In this document: positions 35,501 to 43,593 of the stretch, piece after piece | Layout: each line of letters begins with the position of its first letter | How positions within the stretch are numbered: position 1 is the first letter of the stretch | Source of the DNA: Chlorobiaceae bacterium | GTDB taxonomy: Bacteria; Bacteroidota; Ignavibacteria; UBA10030; SZUA-254 | Direction of reading: 5' to 3' | Length of the DNA: 43,593 bases | NCBI GenBank assembly: GCA_013824245.1 | Contig: PNNN01000041.1 | Coordinates: forward strand, 1 to 43,593 | Notes under the pieces: model-generated | What the model was told of the DNA's origin: nothing | What the model saw: the letters and a program-made list of their open reading frames with translations, nothing else | Databases searched by the model: none | Program-made: the position numbers and the translations under genes

Positions 35501-37431
35501 ATGCCGAGTCGTACGATATATGTATCGACACTTTGGATCCACCTGTACTCAAAATCGATTCAAATATTCAGGCGACCAGTTATAGTTATTCAAATTTACT
35601 TGGTGGCAAAATATATTATTGGAATGTTGTTGCAAAAAATATTGCCGGATCAAAAAGTGCATCAAACAGTTCGCGTTCCTTTATAACAATTGCTGTGCCC
35701 CTTCCACCATCACAACTTTCTCTTAACTCAATCTCAGATTCTGAAGTTGAAATATTCTGGCGCGATAATGCGGCTAATGAGACCGGTTATCGAGTTTATC
35801 GCTCGATAAATGCAGGCGGACCGTTTGAACAGATAGGTTTGGAGTTACCACCGAATAGCGCGAGTTTTCATGATGCGGGGATTTTACCGAATCAATCGTA
35901 TTATTATCGTATCGTTCCATTCAATTTACTCGGCGAAGGATCAATTGCTTCTATAACTGCAACCACATTAGCAAAGAAACCCTATAGCCCGGACGTTTTA
36001 AATCTCTCATATAGTTCAATCAAAATTATTCTCAATCCTGCTTTCAATCCATCGAATACGGAATTTGCCGTTAAAGTAAAAATCGGGGTACAAGAAAATT
36101 ATTTACAGGATGATGGTTCACTTGGATCGAATATCCGGTGGAACAATTTTACAGCTTGGCACGATACAACCGGCATTATTATCGGGTCGTTGCCAGCATG
36201 TGAATCGTATACGGTGAGTGTGAAAGCGAGAAATATTGGAAATGTTGAAACAGATTGGAGCGAGGCGACTACGGGGACTGTTTTGTGTTATGGAATTGAC
36301 AAAGAGTTGAACGCCGGCTGGAACCTTATTTCATTGCCAGTCGCATCGACAGATCCAAGGAAAACAGTATTATTCCCGAACAGTATTTCTTCCGCATTTT
36401 CATTTAATGGAGGATATGTTCAAAGCGATACTCTTTCGAGTGGTTTTGGATATTGGTTGAAGTTTGAGAATTCAGATCTTAAGCGATTCAACGGTGTGCC
36501 TGTTGATAAAGATACCATAGTTGTTCAGCAAGGGTGGAATTTGATAGGTGGAAGTTCTGTCGACTTACCGGTGATTACATTGCAGACAGAACCCGAAAAT
36601 CTTATCAGCTCAAATATTTATGGGTTCGATGGCTCATACAGACAAGTTGATACAATTAAACCGGGGAACGGATATTGGATTAAAGTTAATGGAACCGGAA
36701 AAATATATTTTAGCGCAACACAACCTGCGATGAAGTCAACCCCCGTTGGAAAGAATCTTGAGTTGCAAAATAATATTGATATTCAATTTGATGATAACCG
36801 CGGGCATGAGCAACGATTATCAATTGTTGGGGAATCAATTTCGGAAGATCAAATCGAAACAACCGTGTTGCCGCCAATTCCTCCAAGCGGTGCATTCGAT
36901 ATACGATTTAATTCACACAGATATCTGGAAACTTTCAGGGAAACCGGAGAAAAAAGATTTCCCATCGTTCTGCAATCATCTCATTATCCCGTTGCGGTAT
37001 CAGTTCCGAATTCTATTCCCGATATCGATTTATTCCTTTTCGATGGAAGACAAGAAAAGAAATTGACTTCGGGAAAGATCATAACGATCAGTGAACCTTC
37101 TGTATCGTTATCCCTTATCATCAGGAGTAAAACAATTTTGCAGCAGCCAAAGAATTTTGAGTTGTCTCAAAATTATCCGAACCCATTTAATCCGTCGACA
37201 AAGATTCAATATAAATTGCCTATTCAGTCGAAAGTAAAAATTATTGTATATGATTTACAGGGAAGAGAAGTGGCTTTACTTGATGATGAGATTAAGCAAC
37301 CCGGAACATATAATATTGAATGGCGTCCGGAGCTATCTTCCGGGATTTATTATTGTCAGCTTTCAGCGGTCGATTTACTCGAACCACAAAATATATTTAA
37401 TAAAATTATTAAGTTGACTTTCTTAAAATAA
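32521..37431 (+). CDS. Giant secreted PHP/CehA-type metallohydrolase with FnIII-like repeats and T9SS tail
   Basis: A 1636-residue exported protein. After a long basic N-region, the signal segment is at about 20-38 (SVILIAIFLSMHSFMSAQ). A PHP-fold head of the CehA/McbA type follows (40-390) with candidate metal ligands H49, H51 (DNHSHS), D91-H92 (SDHNH), E128 (GQEWG), H181 (LAHPN) and D249/H251 (NQDNH). Seven consecutive FnIII-like repeats of exactly 95 residues come next (396-1060), a classical FnIII (about 1061-1150), a WNLIS domain and a T9SS type-A sorting domain (from about 1545, LSQNYPNPFNPST). It probably hydrolyses phosphoesters or related compounds outside the cell. Like its upstream neighbour, 209 bp before it, it is likely T9SS cargo. 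Confidence 0.87.
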   Translation: MVLDKDRQLRQRNNSGWICKSVILIAIFLSMHSFMSAQTTYNIYFGDNHSHSWYSDGNQDQNKLTYTTPVARSITWARSNRSSLDFMGISDHNHNESLNMTLAYWRSGVREADSVNMDGNFVGMYGQEWGTISGGGHVLVYGTDKLFGWNPGVYDVYVAKGDYARLWDSVKKYNGYCYLAHPNTSDFGALATSAFNAKADSVVRGVSMKSGNAFSTNTTETDPDVGDYTTYINTLLAKGYHIAPIANQDNHNTTFGKSNQQRTAVLATALTKANVDDAFRQRRVYATEDHNLQIKFEVNGHQMGEIFSMSGSIPFRVKITDPDVESISKIELRYGVPGSGIAPTVLSSVLNRDSLVLTQSQTVGTTYYYYVYVQEADGNEAWSAPMWITISLGPVPGSFNLLSPSNASINQSLSGTLSWQAATGATSYDVYLGTTNPPTTRVGVDLTTTSYSYSGLLNNTTYYWKVVAKNSNGSTDATASPWSFVTIPASPAAFNLLTPSNGSVNIPTSGSLTWQASANATGYDVYLGTINPPVTKVSSNQSATNYSYSGLNNSTVYYWKVVSRNSVDTTIATGSPWGFTTIISAPGTFSLVSPADSSINLPISGTLSWQTSANAASYDVYLGITNPPTVKVSSDQTSTTFNYTGLSNNTTYYWKVIAKNVAGTLEAIGSPRRFKTIVALPGSFTHLLPANLSVNQNIGGTLNWQSSSNASAYDVFLDTINPPVQKVSAEQATTLFNYSGLMNNKTYYWKIVAKNIAGATDATASPWSFTTIIDTPGTFTQLAPANLSGNQPVDGTLSWQASTNASSYDVYLDVTNPPMTKVSSDQITSSYNYSGLTNNTIYYWKVIAKNVGGEIIASGAPWMFTTIVAVPAGFSIASPANNAQNILVDGVLLWHQSPNAQSYDVYLGTSTPPTVLVSSNQVDTLYTYSNLSNNTVYYWKVVAKNINGTTEGSFSPWTFTTIVPSPSSFQLITPSESAGDQLLSGVFSWEPSLYAESYDICIDTLDPPVLKIDSNIQATSYSYSNLLGGKIYYWNVVAKNIAGSKSASNSSRSFITIAVPLPPSQLSLNSISDSEVEIFWRDNAANETGYRVYRSINAGGPFEQIGLELPPNSASFHDAGILPNQSYYYRIVPFNLLGEGSIASITATTLAKKPYSPDVLNLSYSSIKIILNPAFNPSNTEFAVKVKIGVQENYLQDDGSLGSNIRWNNFTAWHDTTGIIIGSLPACESYTVSVKARNIGNVETDWSEATTGTVLCYGIDKELNAGWNLISLPVASTDPRKTVLFPNSISSAFSFNGGYVQSDTLSSGFGYWLKFENSDLKRFNGVPVDKDTIVVQQGWNLIGGSSVDLPVITLQTEPENLISSNIYGFDGSYRQVDTIKPGNGYWIKVNGTGKIYFSATQPAMKSTPVGKNLELQNNIDIQFDDNRGHEQRLSIVGESISEDQIETTVLPPIPPSGAFDIRFNSHRYLETFRETGEKRFPIVLQSSHYPVAVSVPNSIPDIDLFLFDGRQEKKLTSGKIITISEPSVSLSLIIRSKTILQQPKNFELSQNYPNPFNPSTKIQYKLPIQSKVKIIVYDLQGREVALLDDEIKQPGTYNIEWRPELSSGIYYCQLSAVDLLEPQNIFNKIIKLTFLK
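33706..35700 (+). repeat. Seven exact-length 285-bp coding repeats (FnIII-like)
   Basis: Repeat units begin at 33706, 33991, 34276, 34561, 34846, 35131 and 35416: every spacing is exactly 285 bp (95 codons) with no indels. Shared protein features are SWQ near position 24, YDVYLGTxNPP, YYWKVVAKN and SPWSFTT. Sequence identity between units has drifted, but length has not. Confidence 0.85.
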
Positions 37432-37444
37432 AAGGGTCAAAAAT

Positions 37445-37467
37445 AATCAAGCGGGGGCGCTGATTTT
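37445..37467 (+). terminator. Weak candidate terminator after the PHP-domain gene
   Basis: AATCA(a)GCG and CGCTGATT form an 8-bp stem with one bulged A around a GGGG loop, followed by only four T (37464-37467). It lies 14 nt after the stop. The T tract is short, so efficiency is uncertain. Confidence 0.4.
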
Positions 37468-37797
37468 CATTGAGGAACTGGAGTTTATTTTTTAGTTCTT
37501 TCGATTTGCTATCATTCTGGAGTATCGAAGATTTCTGAAACTTACCAATTACTTAATCTGCCTTTGCTTTCCGATTCGGTGGAAGAGAAAGTTTGGATAC
37601 AATTATCTACCGATTGTCTACGACTTGGAGAGCGGCGCGGAAGTTCATTCTTTTCTAATGAATTTCTAATTTATTTCCACGAATATGAAAATTTATTATG
37701 AAATTAGATGAAAATCACATAAAAAAGCCGTGTTTATTGTTTGTTTTCGATAATATTTTACAATTTACCCATTTTTAAAAGTTTATTGTAAAAACAC
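37468..37797. other. Intergenic region without a supported gene
   Basis: The 482-bp spacer 37432-37913 holds the weak terminator, then about 330 bp in which I see no gene with a start codon and ribosome site, then the promoter of the next gene. A 74-codon open frame at 37474-37699 lacks a start. It becomes very AT-rich from about 37680. Confidence 0.5.
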
Positions 37798-37826
37798 TTG
37801 ACAATTTAGCAAGAATTAGTTAATAT
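37798..37826 (+). promoter_or_regulatory. Consensus-like promoter of the 1462-residue secreted protein
   Basis: TTGACA (37798-37803), 17 bp, TAATAT (37821-37826); an alternative TATAAT lies at 37824-37829 with a 20-bp spacer. The expected start, near 37833, gives an ~80-nt leader ending in a GGAGGG ribosome site before the ATG at 37914. This is the best promoter in the window. Confidence 0.65.
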
Positions 37827-37913
37827 AATACACTAAATTTATGTATTAAGTCATTAAATATCGATAAACCATTAAATCAATAATTTAACAATAATCTAAT
37901 TATTGGAGGGTCA

Positions 37914-40900
37914 ATGAATAAACGATTACTATTTTTTATAACCAGTGTCATCTTTATAAGCTTGTTCGTTAGTTATGCACAAGCAGAAGAAAAGCACTGG
38001 CTTGGGACTGGAATAGGAACTGGTGCTTTGTGGAATGTTGCCACAAACTGGTCTCCTGTCGGGGTACCAACTTCAGGAGACGATGTAATACTTGATGGAG
38101 GTGGAAACCTGACTATCAATACGAGCGCATCCTGTTATTCGTTTTTGCAGGTACTCAGTCCGGGCACACAAGATTTTACAAATAATGCATCGTTGACTGT
38201 CGGTCTTGGAGGATTAAGAATAACCGGCGGTCAATTAAAAATGAATGCTTCTAACAATTACATAGCTGTAAGCGGTGATTGGACTCAGGAAGGTGGAACA
38301 TTTAATGCGGGCACCGGTATGGTGATGATGCTCGGTGGCGGTGTTAAACAAACAATCACAACTTTTTCTCCATTCTGGAATCTGTCTATCGACAATCCCG
38401 ACGGTGTTGATATTAATTCTGATTTAGAAATCGGCGGTGAACTTACGCTTAACAATGGTATTTTGATAACCGATCCTTATTCACTCGTCATCAATCAAAC
38501 TGGTACTGTTTTAAGAGTGAATGGGCATGTGTATGGTAATATGTCGAAGTGGGTATCGGATGTCGCCCCAACCGTTACATACGAAATTGGTGATGATCTA
38601 AATTATACACCAGTAACTATCGAATTCGATAATATAATAACCCCTGGAAATTTAATGCTTGAGACTTTTACCGGGGATCATCCACTATTGTCATTTTCAC
38701 CGGTTGATCAAAATTTGAGCGTTAACAGATTCTGGATATTTTCGAATAGTGGAATAGCGTTCGATTCTTACAACGCAACCTTCAATTTTGTTCCCGAAGA
38801 TATTGACGTATCGGCAGATCCAAATAGCTTTATTATCGGAAAGATCGATGTCTCGGATTGGGAATTACCATCGGTGGGTGCCAGAACAGCAACAAGCACC
38901 GAAGCCATTGATATGACTACGATGAGCGATTTTGCAATCGGACAAATTAAGAGGTTCCCGATTAACCAGTATCCGTTTGGAAACGGTTATATAGATCCGG
39001 GTGGAGCTATGGTGGATTATGGGGCAGATCAGTTGTTCCAGTTTGTGTCCTTACCCGGTAACCATATCGATAGCGTTTATGTTGATGGTAATTATGTTGG
39101 CACACCGACCGAATGGTTGTTTACCAATGTAACTGAGCCGCATTATGTGTGGGTTGAGTTTATTGAAGATACATTATTCATAAATGCAACCGCCGGAGCA
39201 AATGGCACTATAGATCCTTCGGGGAATGTGCCGTACTTGCCGCACGCTAATGCAGCGTTTACAATTACACCTCTGGGCGGTTTCCATATTATCGATGTTC
39301 ACGTTGATAGTGTATCGGTTGGCGCCGTAAGTAGTTATACTTTTGAGAATGTTTTAAAGAATCATACGATTGAAGCATCATTCTCTATTGATCAGTATTC
39401 TATTTATGCAACCACGAACGATGGCGGTATAATTTCACCGCTTGGGACTGTGATATTGGATTCAGGCGCGACTCAAATCTATAATTATTCTCCATATATA
39501 GGTTATCATCTCGACAGTCTATTTGTTGATGGAATACATGTTGATTCTGCATCGAGTTATACATTTTATAATGTACATGCTAATCATACAATTCATGCAC
39601 AATTCCTTATCAATTCTTACACAATAATTGCATCTGCCGGTCCTAATGGTTCTATAACTCCATCAGGGACAATTCACAAAAATTATGGCGAGAGCCAGCA
39701 GTTTGTTGCAACGCCCAATTATGGTTATCACGTAGATAGTCTTTTTGTGGATGGCATGCATGTGGATTCAATGGCAAGCTATACATTTTATGATATAAAT
39801 TCGAATCATTCAATTTTGGCAAAATTTGCATTGAATAAATATACCATATCAGCCGGTGCAACGTTGGGTGGCTCAATTACGCCAAGCGGTGCAGTAACCG
39901 TTAATCATGGTAGCAACCAGCAATTTTCGATCGCATCAAATATTGGTTATCATCTTGACACGCTTTTTGTAGATGGAATACATGTTGATTCATCAACAAG
40001 TTATACTTTCAATAATATAACGGGTGATCATTCGATATTTGCCAAGTTCTTAATTAACATGTATACAATAAGTGCCACATCAACCGGTGGCGGTTATCTT
40101 GAACCTCAGGGTAATATTGCCGTGCCGTACGGTGCAAATCAAAATTTCGGAATTGTTCCCGTGCTTGGATATTACCTCGATAGTTTATTCGTCGATGGAG
40201 CGCATGTAGATTCTACAACAAGTTACACTTTCAATAATGTGATCGATAATCATTCGATCCATGCGCAATTCAAGATTACAATGTTTACAATTACTTCTTC
40301 TACCGGAACGAATGGTACAATCGCACCACTCGGCCCCACTCCGGTTCCATATGGCGGCAATCAGGAATACACCATGACTCCGAACTATGGTTATCATGTG
40401 GATAGCTTATTCGTCGATGGAGTTGTTGTTGCCCCGTTAACACAATATACATTCGCAGGAGTAACGGCAAATCATACTATCCGTGTAGTTTATAGATTGA
40501 ATAATTATACACTTACTTCGTCGGCAACCAGCGGCGGTACAATTACACCATCGGGTGATATAATTGTTCTGCATGGCGGATCGCAGAAGTTTACAATGGC
40601 GTCGAATATAGGATACCATCTTGATACATTGTTCGTTGATGGCGTTCATGCTGATTCTTCGACGAGTTACACCTTCTCGAATGTTACGGCAAATCATTCC
40701 ATACATGCGAAGTTCATGATAGATATGTTCCAAATTGCAGCAACTTCAGGTCCCAATGGATTAATCGAACCGGCGGGTAATGTAATGGTTGCATATGGTT
40801 CCGATCAACTTTTCACATTCTTCTCATACAAGGGATACTATGTTGATAGTGTTTTTGTTGACGGTAGTTATGTGGGCAATCCTACAAGTTATACATTTAG

Positions 40901-42302
40901 CAGTGTAACTGCACCACATTCTATTCATGTAACCTTTGCAATTTATGCTTACACAATTACAGCCACCGCAGGTGCAGGCGGTTCTATAAATCCGGCTGGA
41001 ATTGTCGGCGCAGATTTTGGTGCAACACGCCAATTTACAATCACACCGAACTTTGGTTACAGTATAGATACGGTGTTTGTTGATGGTATGGTTGTTGACT
41101 CAACAACAAGTTATACTTTCTACAATATAACAGCTAATCATACAATCAATGTAACTTTCCGTGCGAATGTGTATACTATTAATGCAACAGCGGAAGGTCT
41201 TGGTATAATTATTCCGAATGGATTCGTTGCAGTGAATCACGGTGTTACTCAAAGATTCTATATGGTGCCAACATTCTATGGATTTGAAGTCGTGGCGCTG
41301 TATATTGATGGAGTAGCGGTCGATTCAACAACAAGTTACACCTTCTACAATGTTACAGACAATCATACAATTCATGCTGTCTTCGGTCAGCGAGTGCGTC
41401 CGGTACCGACTCTCGCGAATATTTATCCGGCAGGTGCGTATCGAGAAGATTCACTGGTGGTTATATTTGTTGGGTCGAACTTCATCCCCGGTGTAACATC
41501 TGTATATGTTGGCGCAGGTATATCGGTTAACTACGTCTCGTTCTATCCCGGAAGTTCAGATAGCATGAAGGTAAGTATCCGCATAAACTATAACGCCGCT
41601 ATCGGAACAAGAGATTTCTACGTGACAAATGCGCCCCCGGGCGGTGGTCCATCGGAAATAGTGAAGTTCAACGTTATGAACCATCTACCAACAGCACCGA
41701 TGCTTACAACACCGGCTGATAACGATTCACTTTCGAAATTGGAACTCATGGGTCTCATATTCGATTGGGATGCTTCATCGGATCTCGATAGGATTGATAC
41801 AGTAAAATACTCACTCCATATTTGGGGTCAAGGATTTGATTCCACTGTGAGCGGGCTATATGGAACATCGTTAACTATGATGCTCTCGCAGTTATCGGAG
41901 AAAGAATGGTATAACTGGACTGTATTGGTTACCGATGGTCATAACATCGTAGCATCACCGGATACATTCATGTTCTTTGTGAAGTTCACAGACGGTGTGA
42001 AAGAAATCGCAGGAATGCCGACGGAATTCGCACTGCGCCAGAACTATCCGAACCCCTTCAACCCGACAACCAACATCCGGTTCGAATTGCCGAAACAAGC
42101 GGTTGTTACTTTGAAGGTGTACAATATGATCGGTAATGAAATAACAACGATACTCGACAGACGTTCGTTAAATCAGGGTATCAAAGAAGTAACATTCAAC
42201 GCGTCTGATCTTGCGTCGGGAGTTTACTTCTGCAGATTCATTGCCGAGAATGAAGACGGTACGCACTTTGTTAAGACCATGAAGATGGTCATGATGAAGT
42301 AA
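37914..42302 (+). CDS. Giant secreted repeat protein with T9SS sorting domain
   Basis: A 1462-residue exported protein, probably a surface adhesin or structural filament. Signal peptide about 1-24 (FFITSVIFISLFVSYAQA). Residues 30-340 form a beta-rich, Gly/Asn-rich region that looks like a beta-solenoid. Then eleven ~74-residue repeats (346-1160) with the core GYHxDSLFVDGxxVDSxTSYTF and xxNHTIxAxF, similar to divergent InlB B-repeat/bacterial repeat domains. These are followed by a TIG/IPT-like domain (about 1163-1260), an Ig-like segment (about 1265-1365) and a type-A sorting domain beginning LRQNYPNPFNPTT. No enzymatic head is visible. A consensus-like promoter and strong GGAGGG ribosome site suggest high expression. 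Confidence 0.87.
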   Translation: MNKRLLFFITSVIFISLFVSYAQAEEKHWLGTGIGTGALWNVATNWSPVGVPTSGDDVILDGGGNLTINTSASCYSFLQVLSPGTQDFTNNASLTVGLGGLRITGGQLKMNASNNYIAVSGDWTQEGGTFNAGTGMVMMLGGGVKQTITTFSPFWNLSIDNPDGVDINSDLEIGGELTLNNGILITDPYSLVINQTGTVLRVNGHVYGNMSKWVSDVAPTVTYEIGDDLNYTPVTIEFDNIITPGNLMLETFTGDHPLLSFSPVDQNLSVNRFWIFSNSGIAFDSYNATFNFVPEDIDVSADPNSFIIGKIDVSDWELPSVGARTATSTEAIDMTTMSDFAIGQIKRFPINQYPFGNGYIDPGGAMVDYGADQLFQFVSLPGNHIDSVYVDGNYVGTPTEWLFTNVTEPHYVWVEFIEDTLFINATAGANGTIDPSGNVPYLPHANAAFTITPLGGFHIIDVHVDSVSVGAVSSYTFENVLKNHTIEASFSIDQYSIYATTNDGGIISPLGTVILDSGATQIYNYSPYIGYHLDSLFVDGIHVDSASSYTFYNVHANHTIHAQFLINSYTIIASAGPNGSITPSGTIHKNYGESQQFVATPNYGYHVDSLFVDGMHVDSMASYTFYDINSNHSILAKFALNKYTISAGATLGGSITPSGAVTVNHGSNQQFSIASNIGYHLDTLFVDGIHVDSSTSYTFNNITGDHSIFAKFLINMYTISATSTGGGYLEPQGNIAVPYGANQNFGIVPVLGYYLDSLFVDGAHVDSTTSYTFNNVIDNHSIHAQFKITMFTITSSTGTNGTIAPLGPTPVPYGGNQEYTMTPNYGYHVDSLFVDGVVVAPLTQYTFAGVTANHTIRVVYRLNNYTLTSSATSGGTITPSGDIIVLHGGSQKFTMASNIGYHLDTLFVDGVHADSSTSYTFSNVTANHSIHAKFMIDMFQIAATSGPNGLIEPAGNVMVAYGSDQLFTFFSYKGYYVDSVFVDGSYVGNPTSYTFSSVTAPHSIHVTFAIYAYTITATAGAGGSINPAGIVGADFGATRQFTITPNFGYSIDTVFVDGMVVDSTTSYTFYNITANHTINVTFRANVYTINATAEGLGIIIPNGFVAVNHGVTQRFYMVPTFYGFEVVALYIDGVAVDSTTSYTFYNVTDNHTIHAVFGQRVRPVPTLANIYPAGAYREDSLVVIFVGSNFIPGVTSVYVGAGISVNYVSFYPGSSDSMKVSIRINYNAAIGTRDFYVTNAPPGGGPSEIVKFNVMNHLPTAPMLTTPADNDSLSKLELMGLIFDWDASSDLDRIDTVKYSLHIWGQGFDSTVSGLYGTSLTMMLSQLSEKEWYNWTVLVTDGHNIVASPDTFMFFVKFTDGVKEIAGMPTEFALRQNYPNPFNPTTNIRFELPKQAVVTLKVYNMIGNEITTILDRRSLNQGIKEVTFNASDLASGVYFCRFIAENEDGTHFVKTMKMVMMK
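38949..41393 (+). repeat. Eleven ~222-bp coding repeats (InlB B-repeat-like)
   Basis: The DSLFVDG-equivalent codon falls at 39069, 39294, 39513, 39735, 39957, 40179, 40401, 40623, 40845, 41067 and 41292. Eight consecutive units (3-10) are spaced by exactly 222 bp; the outer ones deviate by one codon (225, 219 and 225). Units have diverged in sequence but retain phase. Confidence 0.85.
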
Positions 42303-42322
42303 ACACCGTAGTTAAGGACTAC

Positions 42323-42360
42323 AAAGCCGATTCTGGAAACAGGATCGGCTTTTTTATTTT
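42323..42360 (+). terminator. Strong intrinsic terminator
   Basis: AAAGCCGAT (42323-42331) pairs perfectly with ATCGGCTTT (42344-42352), with a 12-nt loop and a TTTTTATTTT run. It ends the giant repeat gene and lies against the 3' end of minus-strand argD. Confidence 0.85.
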
Positions 42361-43532
42361 TATTTGAGGGAAGATAAAATTTGTTTAAGTTCTTTTATGA
42401 AATGATCGACGTGTTCTTCCTTTATGATCAGTGGTGGAAGAAGTCTAATTACATTTGTATTCGTGCAGTTGATTAAGATTCCCTGCTCGCGCATTGTAGT
42501 TACGATAGAAGTGCACTCACGGTCGAGTTCAATGCCGATCATGCAACCTGTGCCTCGGACATATTTTATTATAGCAGGATATTTCTTTTGCAATTCGTGC
42601 AGATGATGAAAGAGATATTTTCCAATTCGTTCCGCATTCTCCATGATTCTTTCATTGATAATTTTATTAAGCACCGCAACACCTGCCGCACAGGCAACAG
42701 GATTTCCACCGAATGTTGATCCATGTGTACCGGGCGTTAAAATATCTGCAACCGAATTATTGCCGAGAATCGCACCTAACGGTAACCCGCCGCCAAGAGC
42801 TTTCGCGACAACGACAATATCGGGATTGATATCGAAATGTTCGAAGAAAAATAATTTACCTGTTCTGCCGATCCCCGATTGAATCTCATCGGCAACGATC
42901 AGGAATTTATATTTATTTTGAAGTTGTTTTAATGTTACAATAAATTTTTCGGTCGCGGGAATTATCCCCGATTCACCCTGAAGAAATTCAAGAAAGACAG
43001 CCGCGGTATTTTCATCGATCGTTTTTTCGAGTACGATCGGATCGTTAAATGGAATGATTTTACAGTTGGGTAAAAAAGGTCCGAACCCGTCTCTGTATTT
43101 ATTTCTATCCATCAAAGAGAGCGCGCCAAGTGTGCGGCCGTGGAAAGAATTAGAAAAAGCGATGATTTCAGATTTGCCCGATGGTATTCCCCATTTTCGC
43201 GTAATCTTAATAGCGCCTTCTATTGCTTCGGTTCCGCTGTTTGTAAAAAATACTTTTTTATAACCGGTATGTGTCGCTAATAATTTGGCGAGTTGTTGTT
43301 GTGGTTCTTGAATAAAATAGTTTGAGAGATGAATATACTTATCTATTTGATCGGTGATTGCCCGCCGGATATCGGCATCGTTATAGCCGAGAGAGTTGAC
43401 CGCAAGCCCGCCGAAAAAATCTAGATACTTTTTACCTTCAATGTCGAAGAGGTAAACTCCATCGCCGTAGTCGATATGAATTGGGAAACGGTTGTATGTA
43501 GCGAAGAAATAGTTGACTTTGTTTTTATCCAT
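42360..43532 (-). CDS. argD: Acetylornithine aminotransferase-type class III aminotransferase
   Basis: PLP enzyme that converts N-acetylglutamate semialdehyde to N-acetylornithine in arginine synthesis, or acts on ornithine/lysine-like omega-amino acids. The PLP lysine is K244 in VVAKALGGGLPLGA, the DE of VADEIQSG (213-220) is present, and the SGTEAIEGAIK segment (99-109) binds phosphate. The 390-residue length is normal. The usual ..VEPIQGEGG.. block reads LEFLQGESGI, a modest deviation. It links to the ornithine carbamoyltransferase gene 26 kb away by metabolism. Other class III enzymes (ornithine or 4-aminobutyrate aminotransferase) are close alternatives. Confidence 0.85.
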   Translation of the reverse strand: MDKNKVNYFFATYNRFPIHIDYGDGVYLFDIEGKKYLDFFGGLAVNSLGYNDADIRRAITDQIDKYIHLSNYFIQEPQQQLAKLLATHTGYKKVFFTNSGTEAIEGAIKITRKWGIPSGKSEIIAFSNSFHGRTLGALSLMDRNKYRDGFGPFLPNCKIIPFNDPIVLEKTIDENTAAVFLEFLQGESGIIPATEKFIVTLKQLQNKYKFLIVADEIQSGIGRTGKLFFFEHFDINPDIVVVAKALGGGLPLGAILGNNSVADILTPGTHGSTFGGNPVACAAGVAVLNKIINERIMENAERIGKYLFHHLHELQKKYPAIIKYVRGTGCMIGIELDRECTSIVTTMREQGILINCTNTNVIRLLPPLIIKEEHVDHFIKELKQILSSLK

Positions 43533-43555
43533 AAGAAGTTTGGTATGGGATGAAA

Positions 43556-43581
43556 CAAAAACCTGACCGTAAAGATCAGGT
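43556..43581 (-). terminator. Terminator or attenuator hairpin upstream of argD
   Basis: Read on the minus strand, ACCTGATC (43581-43574) pairs with GGTCAGGT (43568-43561) with one G-T pair and a 5-nt loop, and is followed by further T residues down to 43557. It probably ends a minus-strand transcript that begins beyond the window; a role in controlling argD is possible, since it lies 29 nt before the argD start. Confidence 0.55.
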
Positions 43582-43593
43582 GGTTAATTGCTT

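Noticed and set aside
37474-37699. 74-codon open frame in the intergenic region
   Set aside because: No usable start codon or ribosome site and no recognised motif; probably chance in spacer DNA, though a worn-out gene remnant cannot be excluded.
33706-41393. Regular DNA repeats considered as CRISPR or tandem-repeat locus
   Set aside because: The period is 285 or 222 bp, always a multiple of three, in frame within single long genes, with protein-level conservation. No short repeats with unique spacers are present.
1-43593. tRNA, rRNA, insertion sequences and attachment sites
   Set aside because: All intergenic gaps were read by eye for tRNA-like T-loop or acceptor arms and for transposase fragments; none was convincing. 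A covariance-model scan would be decisive.

Overview
The window looks like a chromosome segment from a member of the FCB group near Ignavibacteria/Kryptonia rather than a classical Bacteroides. Four predicted secreted proteins end in a type IX secretion (T9SS) type-A sorting domain with the N-[YF]-P-N-P-F-N-P motif. The recognisable promoters are sigma70-like (TTGaca, 16-18 bp, TAnnnT). The central metabolism is ferredoxin-linked and anaerobic in style. No phage, IS element, CRISPR array, tRNA or rRNA was seen. The taxonomic placement is inference from these traits.

Layout. (1) 0.3-11 kb, + strand: alanine dehydrogenase, a 4-hydroxybutyrate/acetyl-CoA-type CoA-transferase, malic enzyme (MaeB), a four-subunit 2-oxoacid:ferredoxin oxidoreductase, a small Cys-rich helical protein, a radical-SAM-like protein that has lost its cluster cysteines, a methionine gamma-lyase-type PLP enzyme and a CoA-binding protein. 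Together these suggest amino-acid oxidation through 2-oxoacids to acyl-CoA and acid, with reduced ferredoxin as electron sink. (2) 11.2-13.7 kb: iron(II) uptake genes feoA-feoB plus a seven-cysteine mini-protein, behind an extended -10 promoter that carries a perfect inverted repeat. (3) 13.8-17.9 kb: a tight cassette of a cyclic-2,3-diphosphoglycerate-synthetase-like GTPase, ornithine carbamoyltransferase, carbamate kinase (apparently starting at CTG) and an aspartate-carbamoyltransferase-like enzyme whose aspartate/carbamoyl-phosphate loop residues are changed. This is the most interesting region biochemically.

(4) 17.9-25.2 kb: an MFS transporter, a single-domain response regulator with a strong promoter, a 53-residue membrane mini-protein with its own terminator, and a minus-strand operon nusB / UMF1-type MFS / stand-alone DsbD-alpha domain / lpxH / PBP1A (cell envelope). 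(5) 25.3-28.9 kb: a secreted cupredoxin with T9SS tail, DUF1385 (YqhQ-like), prfA and tadA. (6) 29.0-42.3 kb: three very large secreted T9SS cargo proteins. Two are mosaic paralogues: different N-terminal hydrolase heads (endonuclease/exonuclease/phosphatase and PHP/CehA type) sit on the same repeat-FnIII-WNLIS-sorting-domain chassis. The third carries eleven ~74-residue repeats and a TIG-like domain. (7) 42.3 kb to the end: a strong terminator and argD on the minus strand, which links to the ornithine/carbamoyl genes metabolically.
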